From Paractinoplanes aksuensis (lineage in GTDB: Bacteria > Actinomycetota > Actinomycetes > Mycobacteriales > Micromonosporaceae), in NCBI RefSeq assembly GCF_024137025.1, contig NZ_JAMYJR010000053.1:37095-101094 (forward strand): a stretch of 64,000 nucleotides of DNA. Reading direction: 5' to 3'. Below are positions 41,171-49,244 of the stretch, piece by piece. The translations under genes were made by a program, and so were the position numbers. Each line of letters starts with the position of its first letter. The stretch's first letter is position 1. Below the pieces are notes generated by a model. The model made no database searches and was not told the DNA's origin. It was given only the letters and a program-made list of their open reading frames with translations.

Positions 41171-42510
41171 CAGGCCCGGTCCACCAGGTTCCGCTGGATC
41201 TGCTTGGTCGACTCGGCGATCACGTCGTCCACCGACAGCTGGCCCTGGATGAGGCGCTGCAGGTTGTTGCCGAGGTAGTCGACGGACTTGGCCCACCAGG
41301 CCGGGATGGGCGCGGCGGCCGGGATGGTCTTGCTGGCGTCGACGGCGACCTTCCACAGGTCCTGGCCGCCGAGCGCCTCGAGCGGCTGGAACAGGGGCTT
41401 GGCCGCGTCGAGGGCGGGCAGGAAGGCCGGGACCGAGGTGTTGAGACCGCCCGGATAGGTGTCGCTGGGCCCGTACACGGCCTTGATGCCCTCGTCCTGG
41501 ACGGTCAGGAACTCGTACAGCCGCCAGGCCAGCTCGGGGTTCTTGGCCTTGGCCGGGATGACAAAACTGCTGCCGCCCATCGCGCCGCTGCGGGCCCCGC
41601 CCGGGGTCCAGGCCGGCAGCGGGGCCGCGCGCCACTTGCCCTTGGTCCGGCTGAGCAGGGTCTGCGGGGCGAAGTCGAACCAGATCGCCCACGGCACGAA
41701 CGCCTGGGTGCCGTCCTCGAGGGCGGCGATGTCGGCCGGCTTCAGGTACGGGGTGTGGGTGACCAGCTTGTCGTCGACGGCCGACTTGATCCAGGTGAAG
41801 ATGCGCCGGTACTCCTCGGAGTCGAGCCGCAGCTTGCCCTGGTCGTCGCTGAGGCTGGTGCCCTGCTGATTGGCCAGCATCTCGAGCCAGAGCTGACCCA
41901 GGAACGGGTCGGCGTCGAGGTGGATGGGCTTGGCCTTGGCGTTGCGCTCGCGCAGCTTCCGCGAGGCGGCCAGCAGGTCGTCGTAGGTGGCCAGGCCGGC
42001 CGGGTCGATGCTCGCGTCCTGCAGCAGATCCTCGCGGTAGTAGAGCAGGCCCGGGTTGAGGTCCCAGGGCACGCCGTAGACCTTGCCGCCGACCGTGTTC
42101 ACGCTCAGCTTCTGGGGCGCGATCCGGTCGCGGTAGGGGGCGATGAGCGCGGTCAGGTCGTACAGGTGCTCGGCCTGGCCGGCGATCTTGGCGTCGTCCC
42201 AGAACGAGCCGTCGGGCACGCCGGCCCCGCTGATCAGCGTGTTGGCCAGCTTGGCGTCGATGTCGACGGCCTGGTGGTCGACGGTGACGCCGGGGTTGGC
42301 CGCGGTGAACTTCTTGATGGCGGCGTCGAAGACCTTGAACAAGTCGCCCGAGCGGCTCCAGATCGTGAGCGACCCGGTCAGAGGTCCGGCGCTGGAGGAG
42401 GCGGTGAGCGGCTGGGAGGTGGTGGTGTCGTCGCCACCGCCGCAGGCGGCGAGGGCGGTCAGGGCACCGGCGCCGGCGGCACCGGCCAACAGGGAACGGC
42501 GAGTGGTCAT
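41170..42510 (-). CDS. Sugar ABC transporter substrate-binding lipoprotein, module A
   Basis: A 446-aa extracellular binding protein of CUT1 type. MTTRRSLLAGAAGAGALTAL is a twin-arginine style lipoprotein signal with lipobox LAAC. Features include LTIWSRSGDLFKVFDAAIKK, DLNPGLLYYREDLLQ and FVIPAKAKNPELAWRLYEFL, all standard for the family. AAGGAG precedes the ATG at 42510 by six bases. It is the first gene of module A and diverges from the LacI regulator across a 128-bp gap holding two operators. The ligand is likely an oligosaccharide acted on by the GH2 enzyme. Confidence 0.93.
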   Translation of the reverse strand: MTTRRSLLAGAAGAGALTALAACGGGDDTTTSQPLTASSSAGPLTGSLTIWSRSGDLFKVFDAAIKKFTAANPGVTVDHQAVDIDAKLANTLISGAGVPDGSFWDDAKIAGQAEHLYDLTALIAPYRDRIAPQKLSVNTVGGKVYGVPWDLNPGLLYYREDLLQDASIDPAGLATYDDLLAASRKLRERNAKAKPIHLDADPFLGQLWLEMLANQQGTSLSDDQGKLRLDSEEYRRIFTWIKSAVDDKLVTHTPYLKPADIAALEDGTQAFVPWAIWFDFAPQTLLSRTKGKWRAAPLPAWTPGGARSGAMGGSSFVIPAKAKNPELAWRLYEFLTVQDEGIKAVYGPSDTYPGGLNTSVPAFLPALDAAKPLFQPLEALGGQDLWKVAVDASKTIPAAAPIPAWWAKSVDYLGNNLQRLIQGQLSVDDVIAESTKQIQRNLVDRA

Positions 42511-42538
42511 GTCTGCTCCTTCGAGCTGGTGGCAGCTC

Positions 42539-42581
42539 TGCAACGATGCAGACATCGTGCACGTAGCTCTGCAACGATGCA
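42539..42581. promoter_or_regulatory. Two LacI operators of module A
   Basis: AGCTCTGCAACGATGCA occurs twice as a direct repeat. The palindromic core TGCAACGATGCA (TGCA-N4-TGCA) lies at 42539-42550 and 42570-42581, exactly 31 bp apart, about three turns of the helix. The sites sit between the binding-protein and LacI genes and suit cooperative repression of both. Confidence 0.85.
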
Positions 42582-42638
42582 AGACCTAGGATGGGCGCGT
42601 TGCCGTAAGCTGTCGTTTGTTTTTTCGGGGAGGTCGGG

Positions 42639-43691
42639 ATGCGCGAGGCGACGCTGAAGGATGTGGCGACCCGGGCCGGGGTGTCGATCCGCACGGTGTC
42701 GAACGTGGTGAACGGCTACGCGCCGGTCTCGGACGCGTTGCGGGCCAAGGTCGAGACGGCGCTGGGCGAGCTCGACTACCGGCCCAACGTGATCGCCCGC
42801 AACCTCAAGCAGGGGCGCAGCGGGCTGCTCGGCCTGGTCGTGCCCGAGCTCGACGTGCCGTACTTCGCCGAGCTGGCCCGGGCCACGATCGCCGCCGGGC
42901 GCCGGCACGGTTACACGGTCATGGTCGACCAGACCGACGCCGACCCCGAACGCGAGCGCGAGCTGCTGACCCGCAACTCACGGCTGGCGCTGTTCGACGG
43001 TCTGATCCTGAGCCCACTGACCTTGACCGTGCAAGACCTTCGTGTACGGGGAAACCGCGCCCCCATAGTGCTGCTGGGTGAGCACTTGTTCGACGGCAGC
43101 TTCTCGCACGTGGCGATCGACAACGTGGCCGCCGCCCGCGAGGCCACGGAACACCTCATCGCGCTCGGCCGCACCCGCATCGCGGCGATCGGCGACCAGC
43201 CCTACCAGACCGGCGAGACGGCCCAGCTGCGGACGGCGGGTTATCGGCAGGCGCTGGAAAGAGCCGGCATTGCGTACGATCCCCGGCTCGTGCGGCCCAC
43301 CGAGCGTTTCCACCGCCGCCTCGGGGCCGCGGCCGCCACCGAGCTGATGGCGCTGCCGTCACCGCCCGACGCGATCTTCTGCTACAACGACCTGCTCGCC
43401 TTGGGCGCCCTGCGGTCCCTGGTGCGCGCGGGCGTGCGGGTGCCCGACGACGTGGCGGTCATCGGCATCGACGGCATCGAGGAGGGCGAGTTCTCGATGC
43501 CGAGCCTGAGCACTGTCGCCCCCGACAAGCAGCAGATCGCCACCCTGGCCGTCGAGAGCCTGGTCGCGCTGATCGAGGGCACCGCCGCCCCGGCCCCGGC
43601 CGAGGTGCGGGCCGCCCACACTCTGCTCCCCCGCGAGAGCACGCTCGGTATCAGTGGGCTCGGTGTCAGTGGGCTCGGTATCAGTGGGTGA
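42639..43691 (+). CDS. LacI family repressor, module A
   Basis: A 350-aa regulator. The helix-turn-helix is TLKDVATRAGVSIRTVSNVV with hinge VIARNLKQGRSGLLGLVVPE; the core is a periplasmic-binding-protein fold (DGLILSPLTLT, IDNVAAAREATEHL, AIFCYNDLLALGAL, VIGIDGIEEGEFS). ATG 42639 follows GGGAGG. Close paralogue of the module B repressor at 50820, with many identical blocks. The C-terminus ends GISGLGVSGLGISG, encoded by three 15-bp repeats (43647-43691) not present in its paralogue. It should bind the twin operators at 42539-42581 and respond to a sugar taken up by module A. Confidence 0.93.
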   Translation: MREATLKDVATRAGVSIRTVSNVVNGYAPVSDALRAKVETALGELDYRPNVIARNLKQGRSGLLGLVVPELDVPYFAELARATIAAGRRHGYTVMVDQTDADPERERELLTRNSRLALFDGLILSPLTLTVQDLRVRGNRAPIVLLGEHLFDGSFSHVAIDNVAAAREATEHLIALGRTRIAAIGDQPYQTGETAQLRTAGYRQALERAGIAYDPRLVRPTERFHRRLGAAAATELMALPSPPDAIFCYNDLLALGALRSLVRAGVRVPDDVAVIGIDGIEEGEFSMPSLSTVAPDKQQIATLAVESLVALIEGTAAPAPAEVRAAHTLLPRESTLGISGLGVSGLGISG

Positions 43692-44595
43692 GCTCGCGCA
43701 AGACCCGCTTCTGGTGCACGGCCAGCTCGTCGTCGATGCGGGCGATGTCGCTCTCGGCCACGGTCACCGCGGCGGCCTGACGCGGGGTGCGCTCGAGCAT
43801 CGCGGCCCGCAGACCGGCCGGCGGGTGCGAGGCGAACAGGGACACGTCGGTGTGCCGGCTCAGGCGGCGCAACGTGGGCATGTTCGGGGCGAGGTTGACC
43901 CGCGCCACCCGGGCGGCGTCCAGCCAGGCTGACATGCCGTTACCGGCGCGGGCCTCGCGGCGGACGACGGTGTCGATCGACTCCAGGATCACCAGGTGGT
44001 CGGCCAGCGCGACCGCGGCGTCGGTGCCACCGGCCCGGGCTGCCAGCTCGTCGGCCCGGTACTCGGCGCGTTGCGAGTCGCGCTGGCTCGTCCACACGAT
44101 CAGCAGTTGCAGCGCCCGGGCGACGGTGGCGACGATCCAGCCGAGGAACCGGGTGATGATCGCGGTGAGGTAGCCGATGATTCCCTCGCCGGTCGCTTCC
44201 GGCTGGTCGAAGAGGTGAGCGACACGGTCCAGGGTCGTCTCGGCGACCTGAGTCAGCGGGCCGCGACGGATGTCACCGTTGACGAAGTGCCCCAACTCGT
44301 GGCCCAGCAGCGCCACCCGCTCCTGCGGTTCGAGCGTCGCCCACAGCGGCAGGCCGATGTTCAGGACCCGGGTGCGGCGCACACCGACCGCGGTGGTGAA
44401 CGCGTTGAGGTCGTACCCGATCATGAGAACTTGCGGCCGGGGCGCCCCGACTGCGGTGGCGACCCGCTCGATCAGCGCGAACAGTTGCGGCGCCTGCTCC
44501 GGCTTCAGCTCGATGCCCTGCCCGGCCAGGTCGGCGACCCGGCCCAGCCGCGGCCGTAGCAGGAAGGCGACGCCGACCAGCACCAGCCCGAGCAC
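43681..44595 (-). CDS. M48 family (HtpX-like) membrane metalloprotease, probably 5'-truncated
   Basis: A 304-aa protein with zinc motif LLGHELGHFVNGD (HExxH) and third ligand in EYRADELAARAG. An N-terminal helix (VVLGLVLVGVAFLL) and another pair (GYLTAIITRFLGWIVATVAR) place it in the membrane. No ATG opens the frame: the GTG at 44595 falls inside a helix, and the same frame continues upstream without a start codon into the phosphotransferase fragment (TWPKGWASTALATARVVLGL reads like more M48 sequence). The natural N-terminus was probably lost at a recombination joint near 44655. The 3' end overlaps the convergent LacI gene by 11 bp. Confidence 0.75.
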   Translation of the reverse strand: MLGLVLVGVAFLLRPRLGRVADLAGQGIELKPEQAPQLFALIERVATAVGAPRPQVLMIGYDLNAFTTAVGVRRTRVLNIGLPLWATLEPQERVALLGHELGHFVNGDIRRGPLTQVAETTLDRVAHLFDQPEATGEGIIGYLTAIITRFLGWIVATVARALQLLIVWTSQRDSQRAEYRADELAARAGGTDAAVALADHLVILESIDTVVRREARAGNGMSAWLDAARVARVNLAPNMPTLRRLSRHTDVSLFASHPPAGLRAAMLERTPRQAAAVTVAESDIARIDDELAVHQKRVLRELTH

Positions 44596-44654
44596 GACGC
44601 GAGCGGTCGCCAGGGCGGTCGAAGCCCAGCCCTTCGGCCACGTCCGGTGGGCAC

Positions 44655-45031
44655 AGCGGCACCCACCAGAGCGCGGTCAGCGCCAGGTCGAACTCGCGCG
44701 TGGACGGGCCCGCGGTGTCCCAGTCGAAGAAGCCGGCCAGCCGGTCGCCGTCGAGGACGGCCGCGTTGTGGGGAGCCGCATCCTGATGCCCGACGATCTG
44801 GCCCGGCTCCAGCGTGTGCCCGGCGAACCAGCACTCGTCCAGCGGCGGGACGAAGCCCGCGGTCACGTCGTGAACCCGCCGCATCCACCGGCCGACCTGG
44901 GCCGGCATCCTGTCGGTGAACGTCCACGCGGGCCACGGGAACCGGCCCGCGGCCGTCGCGCCGGGCAGGAACGTGAGCATCTCGCGCCCCGTCACGGTGC
45001 CGCACGGCTGGACGCCTCGCGCCCGAGCCAC
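44655..45031 (-). pseudogene. Phosphotransferase (APH family) fragment
   Basis: A minus-strand segment reads GREMLTFLPGATAAGRFPWP, then MPAQVGRWMRRVHDVTAGFV, QIVGHQDAAPHNAAVLDGDR and FFDWDTAGPSTREFDLALTA, the catalytic HxD loop and metal-binding DWD of APH-type kinases. It begins without the N-terminal ATP-binding lobe and breaks off after DVAEGLGF, where M48 protease sequence takes over in another frame. Both ends are missing, so no activity is expected. Confidence 0.75.
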
Positions 45032-45032
45032 C

Positions 45033-45569
45033 TCAACGCAGCCAGGTGACGCCGTCCGGCCCGGGCAATTCGCCCGCTGTCAGCAGTTCGTCGAGTGCTT
45101 CGGCCATGCGCTGGAGCCCGGCGCCGGTACGAGGAAAGCGCCGGCCCAGGACAAAGACGATGCCGTGATGCCCGAAGCCCTGCTGTGCCAACCGAGCGAA
45201 GTCGCTGATGTTCTCGGTAACTACACAGCGACGACTCCGGCTCGCCCAAGCCAGGACATCCTCGTCCGTCTTGGCCGCCAGACCGACCTCGATCTCCAGG
45301 ACGGTGACCGCATCGTGGCCGGCTTGCCGCAGTTGTTGTGCGATCAGGTCGTGTTCGGTCAGCGTCAGCTCGTCGCCGTGCCAGCGGTACCGCAGCACGT
45401 CGCGGGCCCGGTCGCGGTCCTGGTGGACGGCCGGATGGTCGCCCTCGAGCACCCGCTCACCGAAGTAGGTGGCGACGATGTGCCGGCGCACCGGCGGCCC
45501 GAAGCCCAGGTCGGCGTCGCTGACCACGGTGAAGTCGTTCTTGGCGAGGTCGTCCCAGTGGTCCTTCAC
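45033..45569 (-). CDS. DUF5615/PIN-like putative toxin with an unknown N-terminal part
   Basis: A 178-aa protein. The C-terminal ~110 residues (IAQQLRQAGHDAVTVLEI, AKTDEDVLAWASRSRRCVVT, ENISDFARLAQQGFGHHGIV) match the DUF5615/Mut7-C-like PIN fold, with acidic residues in DEDV and SDF. The N-terminal ~75 residues (FTVVSDADLGFGPPVRRHIV) are not recognised and replace the usual short LLDEH strand. GTG 45569 overlaps the stop of the upstream small frame (GTGA), a layout typical of toxin-antitoxin pairs. RNase-type toxin activity is inferred. Confidence 0.6.
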   Translation of the reverse strand: MKDHWDDLAKNDFTVVSDADLGFGPPVRRHIVATYFGERVLEGDHPAVHQDRDRARDVLRYRWHGDELTLTEHDLIAQQLRQAGHDAVTVLEIEVGLAAKTDEDVLAWASRSRRCVVTENISDFARLAQQGFGHHGIVFVLGRRFPRTGAGLQRMAEALDELLTAGELPGPDGVTWLR

Positions 45570-45827
45570 GCGCGGGCCGCCGCCCGGATCAGGTCGACGG
45601 AGGCCTGCGTGCTCAGCGAGCGCCGCTGCAGTTCGTCGAAGTAGCGGCGGTATTGCGCGAGGCTGTCGGCCGTCTCGAGCAGCCGGTAGCCGGCGGGCCG
45701 CGCTCACCCAGCGCATCATCCGGTCGGCCGGCGCGCCCTCGACCCGGTATTCCCGGATCAGGTCGCGCACGTCCCGGGCCTGTGGGCTGCCCGCTTGCAG
45801 TGGCCCTGAGACAAGGGAGACAGCCAT
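45566..45827 (-). pseudogene. Frameshifted small protein upstream of the toxin-like gene (possible antitoxin)
   Basis: The N-terminal half (ARDVRDLIREYRVEGAPADR, MMRWVSAAR) and the C-terminal half (PAGYRLLETADSLAQYRRYF, DELQRRSLSTQASVDLIRAA) are in different frames, joined near 45695-45702. The second half has its TGA overlapping the toxin start. Joined, they would give a helical protein of about 87-90 residues. As it stands the first frame reads straight through into the toxin-like gene, which would make a fused product. A sequencing error is an equal explanation. Confidence 0.55.
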
Positions 45828-45987
45828 GAAGGTCCTGTCCGACTTCTCGGTCCTCGTCAAGATCGCCCTGACCGGCCTCCTGCTGGGCTTCGCCCTCGGC
45901 CTGTGCGCGACGGGCATGTCCTGGACGCCACCGATGAGCCCGGCCGAACCGGCGCCTACGAGCCCGGCCGACCAGCCCCTGCATTGA
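45826..45987 (+). CDS. Small single-helix membrane protein
   Basis: A 53-aa frame: MKVLSDFSVLVKIALTGLLL followed by GFALGLCATGMSWT and a proline-rich tail with repeated SPAEPA/SPADQP. An AAGGGAG ribosome-binding site lies six bases before the ATG. One transmembrane helix. It lies opposite the 5' end of the minus-strand frame at 45566-45827, and its tail overlaps the 3' end of the GH51 gene. Coding is plausible from the ribosome-binding site and helix only. Confidence 0.5.
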   Translation: MKVLSDFSVLVKIALTGLLLGFALGLCATGMSWTPPMSPAEPAPTSPADQPLH

Positions 45988-47482
45988 CCGGCGCCAGCCG
46001 GAACGCGGTCCACGAGACCGCGGGCAGACGCAACCGTGCGGAGCCGTCGGCGAGCGCCAATTCGGCGGCCCGCGGCGCGACCCGGTCCGGGTGCAGCTGA
46101 GTGTTGGTGGCGGTCAGATCCGGGTCGTGCAGCGTCCACGCCTCGACGACCTCGAGCCCCGCGCCGAAGGCGGCCAGCGGCACGGTGAGCTCGACCGGAT
46201 CGGTCCGGTGACGGTTCACCGCGAAGACGGTCAGGTCGCCGGTGGCGGGGTCGTGGGTGGCCACCGCGTCGAGCACCGGCACCTCGCCGAAGCGCTCGGT
46301 GTCGTACGTGGGGGAAGTGATCCCGATGTCGAGCACCTCACCGCGGGCCAGGCGTGAGGTGAGCGCGAACGGGTGGAACGTGGTCTGCCGCCAGGCCGGG
46401 CCGGTCGGCTCGGCGCGGATGGGCGCGATCACGTTGACCAGCTGGGCCTGGCAGGCCGCAGTGACCCGGTCGCTGTGGCGCAGCAACGAGATGAGCAAAT
46501 TGCCGACCACCACGGCGTCGGCCACGGTGTAGCAGTCCTCGATCACGCGGGGCGCCACCGCCCAGTCAACCGGAGTGGGTCGCGCCTGGAACTCCGAGAG
46601 ATACCAGACGTTCCATTCGTCGAAGGAAATGTTGATGCGCTTCTTCGACTTCAGCCTGGCCCCGACGCTGTCGGCGGTGGCGGTCACGCTGGTGATGAAG
46701 TGGTCCATATCGACGGCCGAGGCCAGAAAGCTCGGCAGGTCACCGTCGACCGGCTCGTAATAGGCGTGGGCCGAGATGGCGTCGACCTGGTCGTAGGCCA
46801 GCTCGAGCACGGTCGCCTCCCACGCGCCGAACGTGGGCATCGACGAATGGGAACTGCCGCAGGCGATCAGCTCCAGGCCCGGTTCGGCCGAGCGCAACGC
46901 CCGGGCTGTCTCGGCGGCCAGCCGGCCGTACTCGTGGGCGGTTTTGTGACCGGTCTGCCAGGGTCCGTCCATCTCGTTGCCCAGACAGAACATGCCGATC
47001 CCGTACGGCTTCCCGCCGCGCCGGTCGGCCAGCGCCGTGCCCTCGGGCTGATTCAGGTATTCGTGGACGTCGAGCGCCTCCTGCACGCCGCGGGTGCCCA
47101 GATTCAGCGCGTACATCACCTCGACGTCGGCCTTGGCCGCCCAGCGCATGAATTCGTCCACGCCGACCTCGTTGGTCTCCAGGCTGTGCCAGGCCAGATC
47201 GCGCCGCACCGGCCGGTTCGCGACCGGGCCGATCCCGTCCTCCCAGCGGTATCCGGAGACGAAATTGCCGCCCGGATACCGCACCACCGAAACCCCCATT
47301 TCCCGTACGAGGGCCAGCACGTCCTGCCGGAAGCCGTCGGCATCGGCCGCCGGATGGGCCGGTTCGTAGATGCCGCCGTAGACGCACCGGCCCATGTGTT
47401 CGACGAAGGAACCGAACGTCCGGCGCGAGACGGGGGCGACGACGCGCGCCGGGTCCAGGTTCAGCGAGGCGAACAGGGTCAC
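45956..47482 (-). CDS. GH51 alpha-L-arabinofuranosidase, module B
   Basis: A 508-aa intracellular enzyme. The (beta/alpha)8 barrel shows RYPGGNFVSGYRWEDGIGP, the acid/base Glu in FCLGNEMDGPWQ and the nucleophile Glu in ISFDEWNVWY, followed by a C-terminal beta-sandwich (DAVATHDPATGDLTVFAVNR). These residues define GH51 arabinofuranosidases, which remove terminal arabinose from arabinoxylan or arabinan oligomers. The GTG start at 47482 overlaps the permease stop (GTGA). It is the last gene of module B and defines the likely cargo as arabino-oligosaccharides. Confidence 0.95.
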   Translation of the reverse strand: MTLFASLNLDPARVVAPVSRRTFGSFVEHMGRCVYGGIYEPAHPAADADGFRQDVLALVREMGVSVVRYPGGNFVSGYRWEDGIGPVANRPVRRDLAWHSLETNEVGVDEFMRWAAKADVEVMYALNLGTRGVQEALDVHEYLNQPEGTALADRRGGKPYGIGMFCLGNEMDGPWQTGHKTAHEYGRLAAETARALRSAEPGLELIACGSSHSSMPTFGAWEATVLELAYDQVDAISAHAYYEPVDGDLPSFLASAVDMDHFITSVTATADSVGARLKSKKRINISFDEWNVWYLSEFQARPTPVDWAVAPRVIEDCYTVADAVVVGNLLISLLRHSDRVTAACQAQLVNVIAPIRAEPTGPAWRQTTFHPFALTSRLARGEVLDIGITSPTYDTERFGEVPVLDAVATHDPATGDLTVFAVNRHRTDPVELTVPLAAFGAGLEVVEAWTLHDPDLTATNTQLHPDRVAPRAAELALADGSARLRLPAVSWTAFRLAPVNAGAGRPGS

Positions 47483-48324
47483 TTGAGACTCCCTACGGCC
47501 AGCCCACCCTGCCAGTACTTCTGCAAAGTCAGGAAGGCGACGATCAGCGGCACGATCGAGACGAGGGAACCCACGATGATGAGGTTCCACAGGGATTGAC
47601 CGCCGGCATTGTTGGAGCTGGCCAGTTGCGTCCACAGGCCGATGCCGACGGGGAGCGGGAACAATTTCGAACTCGACAACATGGTCAGCGGCAGGAAGAA
47701 GTTGTTCCAGGTCGAGACGACCGACAACAGCAGCACGGTGATCACCCCGGGCCGCATCAGGGGCAGCGCCACCCGGACGAATGTCCGCAGCTCACCGGCC
47801 CCGTCGATGCGGGCCGCGTCGAGCAGTTCGTCGGGCACCGACGCCGCCGCGTAGACGCGCATCAGATAGACCGCGAACGGGCTGAGCAACGACGGCAGGA
47901 TCACCGCCCAGATCGTGTCGGTCAGCCCGACGTTCGACATCAGCACGAATGTCGGGATGACCAGCGCCGTCAACGGCACCATCACCGAGCCCAGCACGAG
48001 CGCGAAGACCGCGTTCCGGCCCCGGAAGGTGAACTTGGCGAACCCGTAGCCGGCCAGCACCGAGATGACGGTGCAACCGGCCCCACCGGCGAACGCATAG
48101 AGAACGCTGTTGCCGAGCCAGCGCAGGAACTCGCCGTTGTTGAACGAGAACAGGTCGCCCAGGTTCTCGAACAGGTGGAAACCGTTGAACCACAACGCCC
48201 CCGAGCCCGAGAACAGGCCTTCGGCGTTCTTCGTGCTGGCCACCAGCAGCCACCACACCGGCACCAGGAAATAGGCGCACATCGCGAGGAGCAACAGTTT
48301 CGCCCCGACGTGCCGAGGTCTCAT
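47479..48324 (-). CDS. Sugar ABC transporter permease (MalG type), module B
   Basis: A 281-aa membrane protein with six helices and EAA loop ASVPDELLDAARIDGAGELR. ATG 48324 overlaps the upstream permease stop by 4 bp (ATGA), and its own stop overlaps the GH51 start, so the whole module is one coupled operon. Related to, but clearly diverged from, the module A permease at 39460. Confidence 0.94.
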   Translation of the reverse strand: MRPRHVGAKLLLLAMCAYFLVPVWWLLVASTKNAEGLFSGSGALWFNGFHLFENLGDLFSFNNGEFLRWLGNSVLYAFAGGAGCTVISVLAGYGFAKFTFRGRNAVFALVLGSVMVPLTALVIPTFVLMSNVGLTDTIWAVILPSLLSPFAVYLMRVYAAASVPDELLDAARIDGAGELRTFVRVALPLMRPGVITVLLLSVVSTWNNFFLPLTMLSSSKLFPLPVGIGLWTQLASSNNAGGQSLWNLIIVGSLVSIVPLIVAFLTLQKYWQGGLAVGSLK

Positions 48325-49244
48325 GTGAAGATGCTCCCCCGCTTGCGAGTGGCGACCATGAAGATGGCCACGGCCAGGAACACCACGAAGCCGAGCGAGA
48401 ACGAGATGGCCGAGGCGTAGTTGAACTGGGCGTAGCGGAACGCCAGGTTGAACGCGTAGATGTTGGGCGTGAAGTCGGGCGTCACCGAGCCGTTGGCGAT
48501 CGGGCCCAGGATCTGCGGCTCGGTGAAGAACTGCAACGTGCCGATCAGCGAGAAGATGAGGATCAGCACCAGCGCCGACGACACCATCGGCACCTTGATG
48601 CGAAAGGCGATCTGGCGGGCGCCGGCCCCGTCGATCCGGGCCGCCTCATAGATCGACGAGTCGATGCTGCGCAGGGCGGCATAAATGATGATCATGTAGT
48701 AGCCGGACCATTGCCAGGTCACCACGTTCAGCAGCCCGTAGAAGATGTTGCCCTGGCTGAGCAGGAAAGGCGCCCGCACGTCGAACGCGGTGGCGATCTG
48801 CTCGATCGGGCCGAAGCTCGGACTGTAGAGAAAGCCCCACATGAGGGCGCCGAGAACGACCGGGACCGCGTACGGGAGGAAGATCACCAACCGCGAGAAG
48901 CGGGCCAGCCGGCCGGTCACCTCGTCGAGCACCAACGCGGCGACCAGCGCGACGATGATCTGGAGTGGAATCACGACCAGGCTGAACTTGAGGACGAACC
49001 ACAGCCCTTTGCGGAACGACGGGTCGCCGAACGCGCGGGTGTAGTTGTCGAACCCGGCGAACGTGGTTCCCGTGGCCAGCCCCTTCGTCCACAGGCTCAG
49101 ATAACCGGCATAGAGCAGCGGGGCGAGCAGGAACGCGACGAACACGACCAGGAACGGCAGGATGAAGAGCCAGCCCTTCGAGGGCGCCCGCTTTGTCCGT
49201 CTCACAACCGTGGCGGCCGGCGCGGCGGAATGCGTGTCGATCAT
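48321..49244 (-). CDS. Sugar ABC transporter permease (MalF type), module B
   Basis: A 307-aa membrane protein with six helices (GWLFILPFLVVFVAFLLAPL) and EAA loop SSIYEAARIDGAGARQIAFR. A hydrophilic N-terminal tail (APAATVVRRTKRAPSK) precedes the first helix. The ATG at 49244 shares a base with the TGA of the binding-protein gene. No ATPase gene is present in the module. Confidence 0.94.
   Translation of the reverse strand: MIDTHSAAPAATVVRRTKRAPSKGWLFILPFLVVFVAFLLAPLLYAGYLSLWTKGLATGTTFAGFDNYTRAFGDPSFRKGLWFVLKFSLVVIPLQIIVALVAALVLDEVTGRLARFSRLVIFLPYAVPVVLGALMWGFLYSPSFGPIEQIATAFDVRAPFLLSQGNIFYGLLNVVTWQWSGYYMIIIYAALRSIDSSIYEAARIDGAGARQIAFRIKVPMVSSALVLILIFSLIGTLQFFTEPQILGPIANGSVTPDFTPNIYAFNLAFRYAQFNYASAISFSLGFVVFLAVAIFMVATRKRGSIFT

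Noticed and set aside
40301..42694. A single 797-codon protein joining permease and binding-protein regions
   Set aside because: The extra N-terminal 500 residues are a shadow of the binding-protein gene; the permease starts at 41170 with a stop-start overlap.
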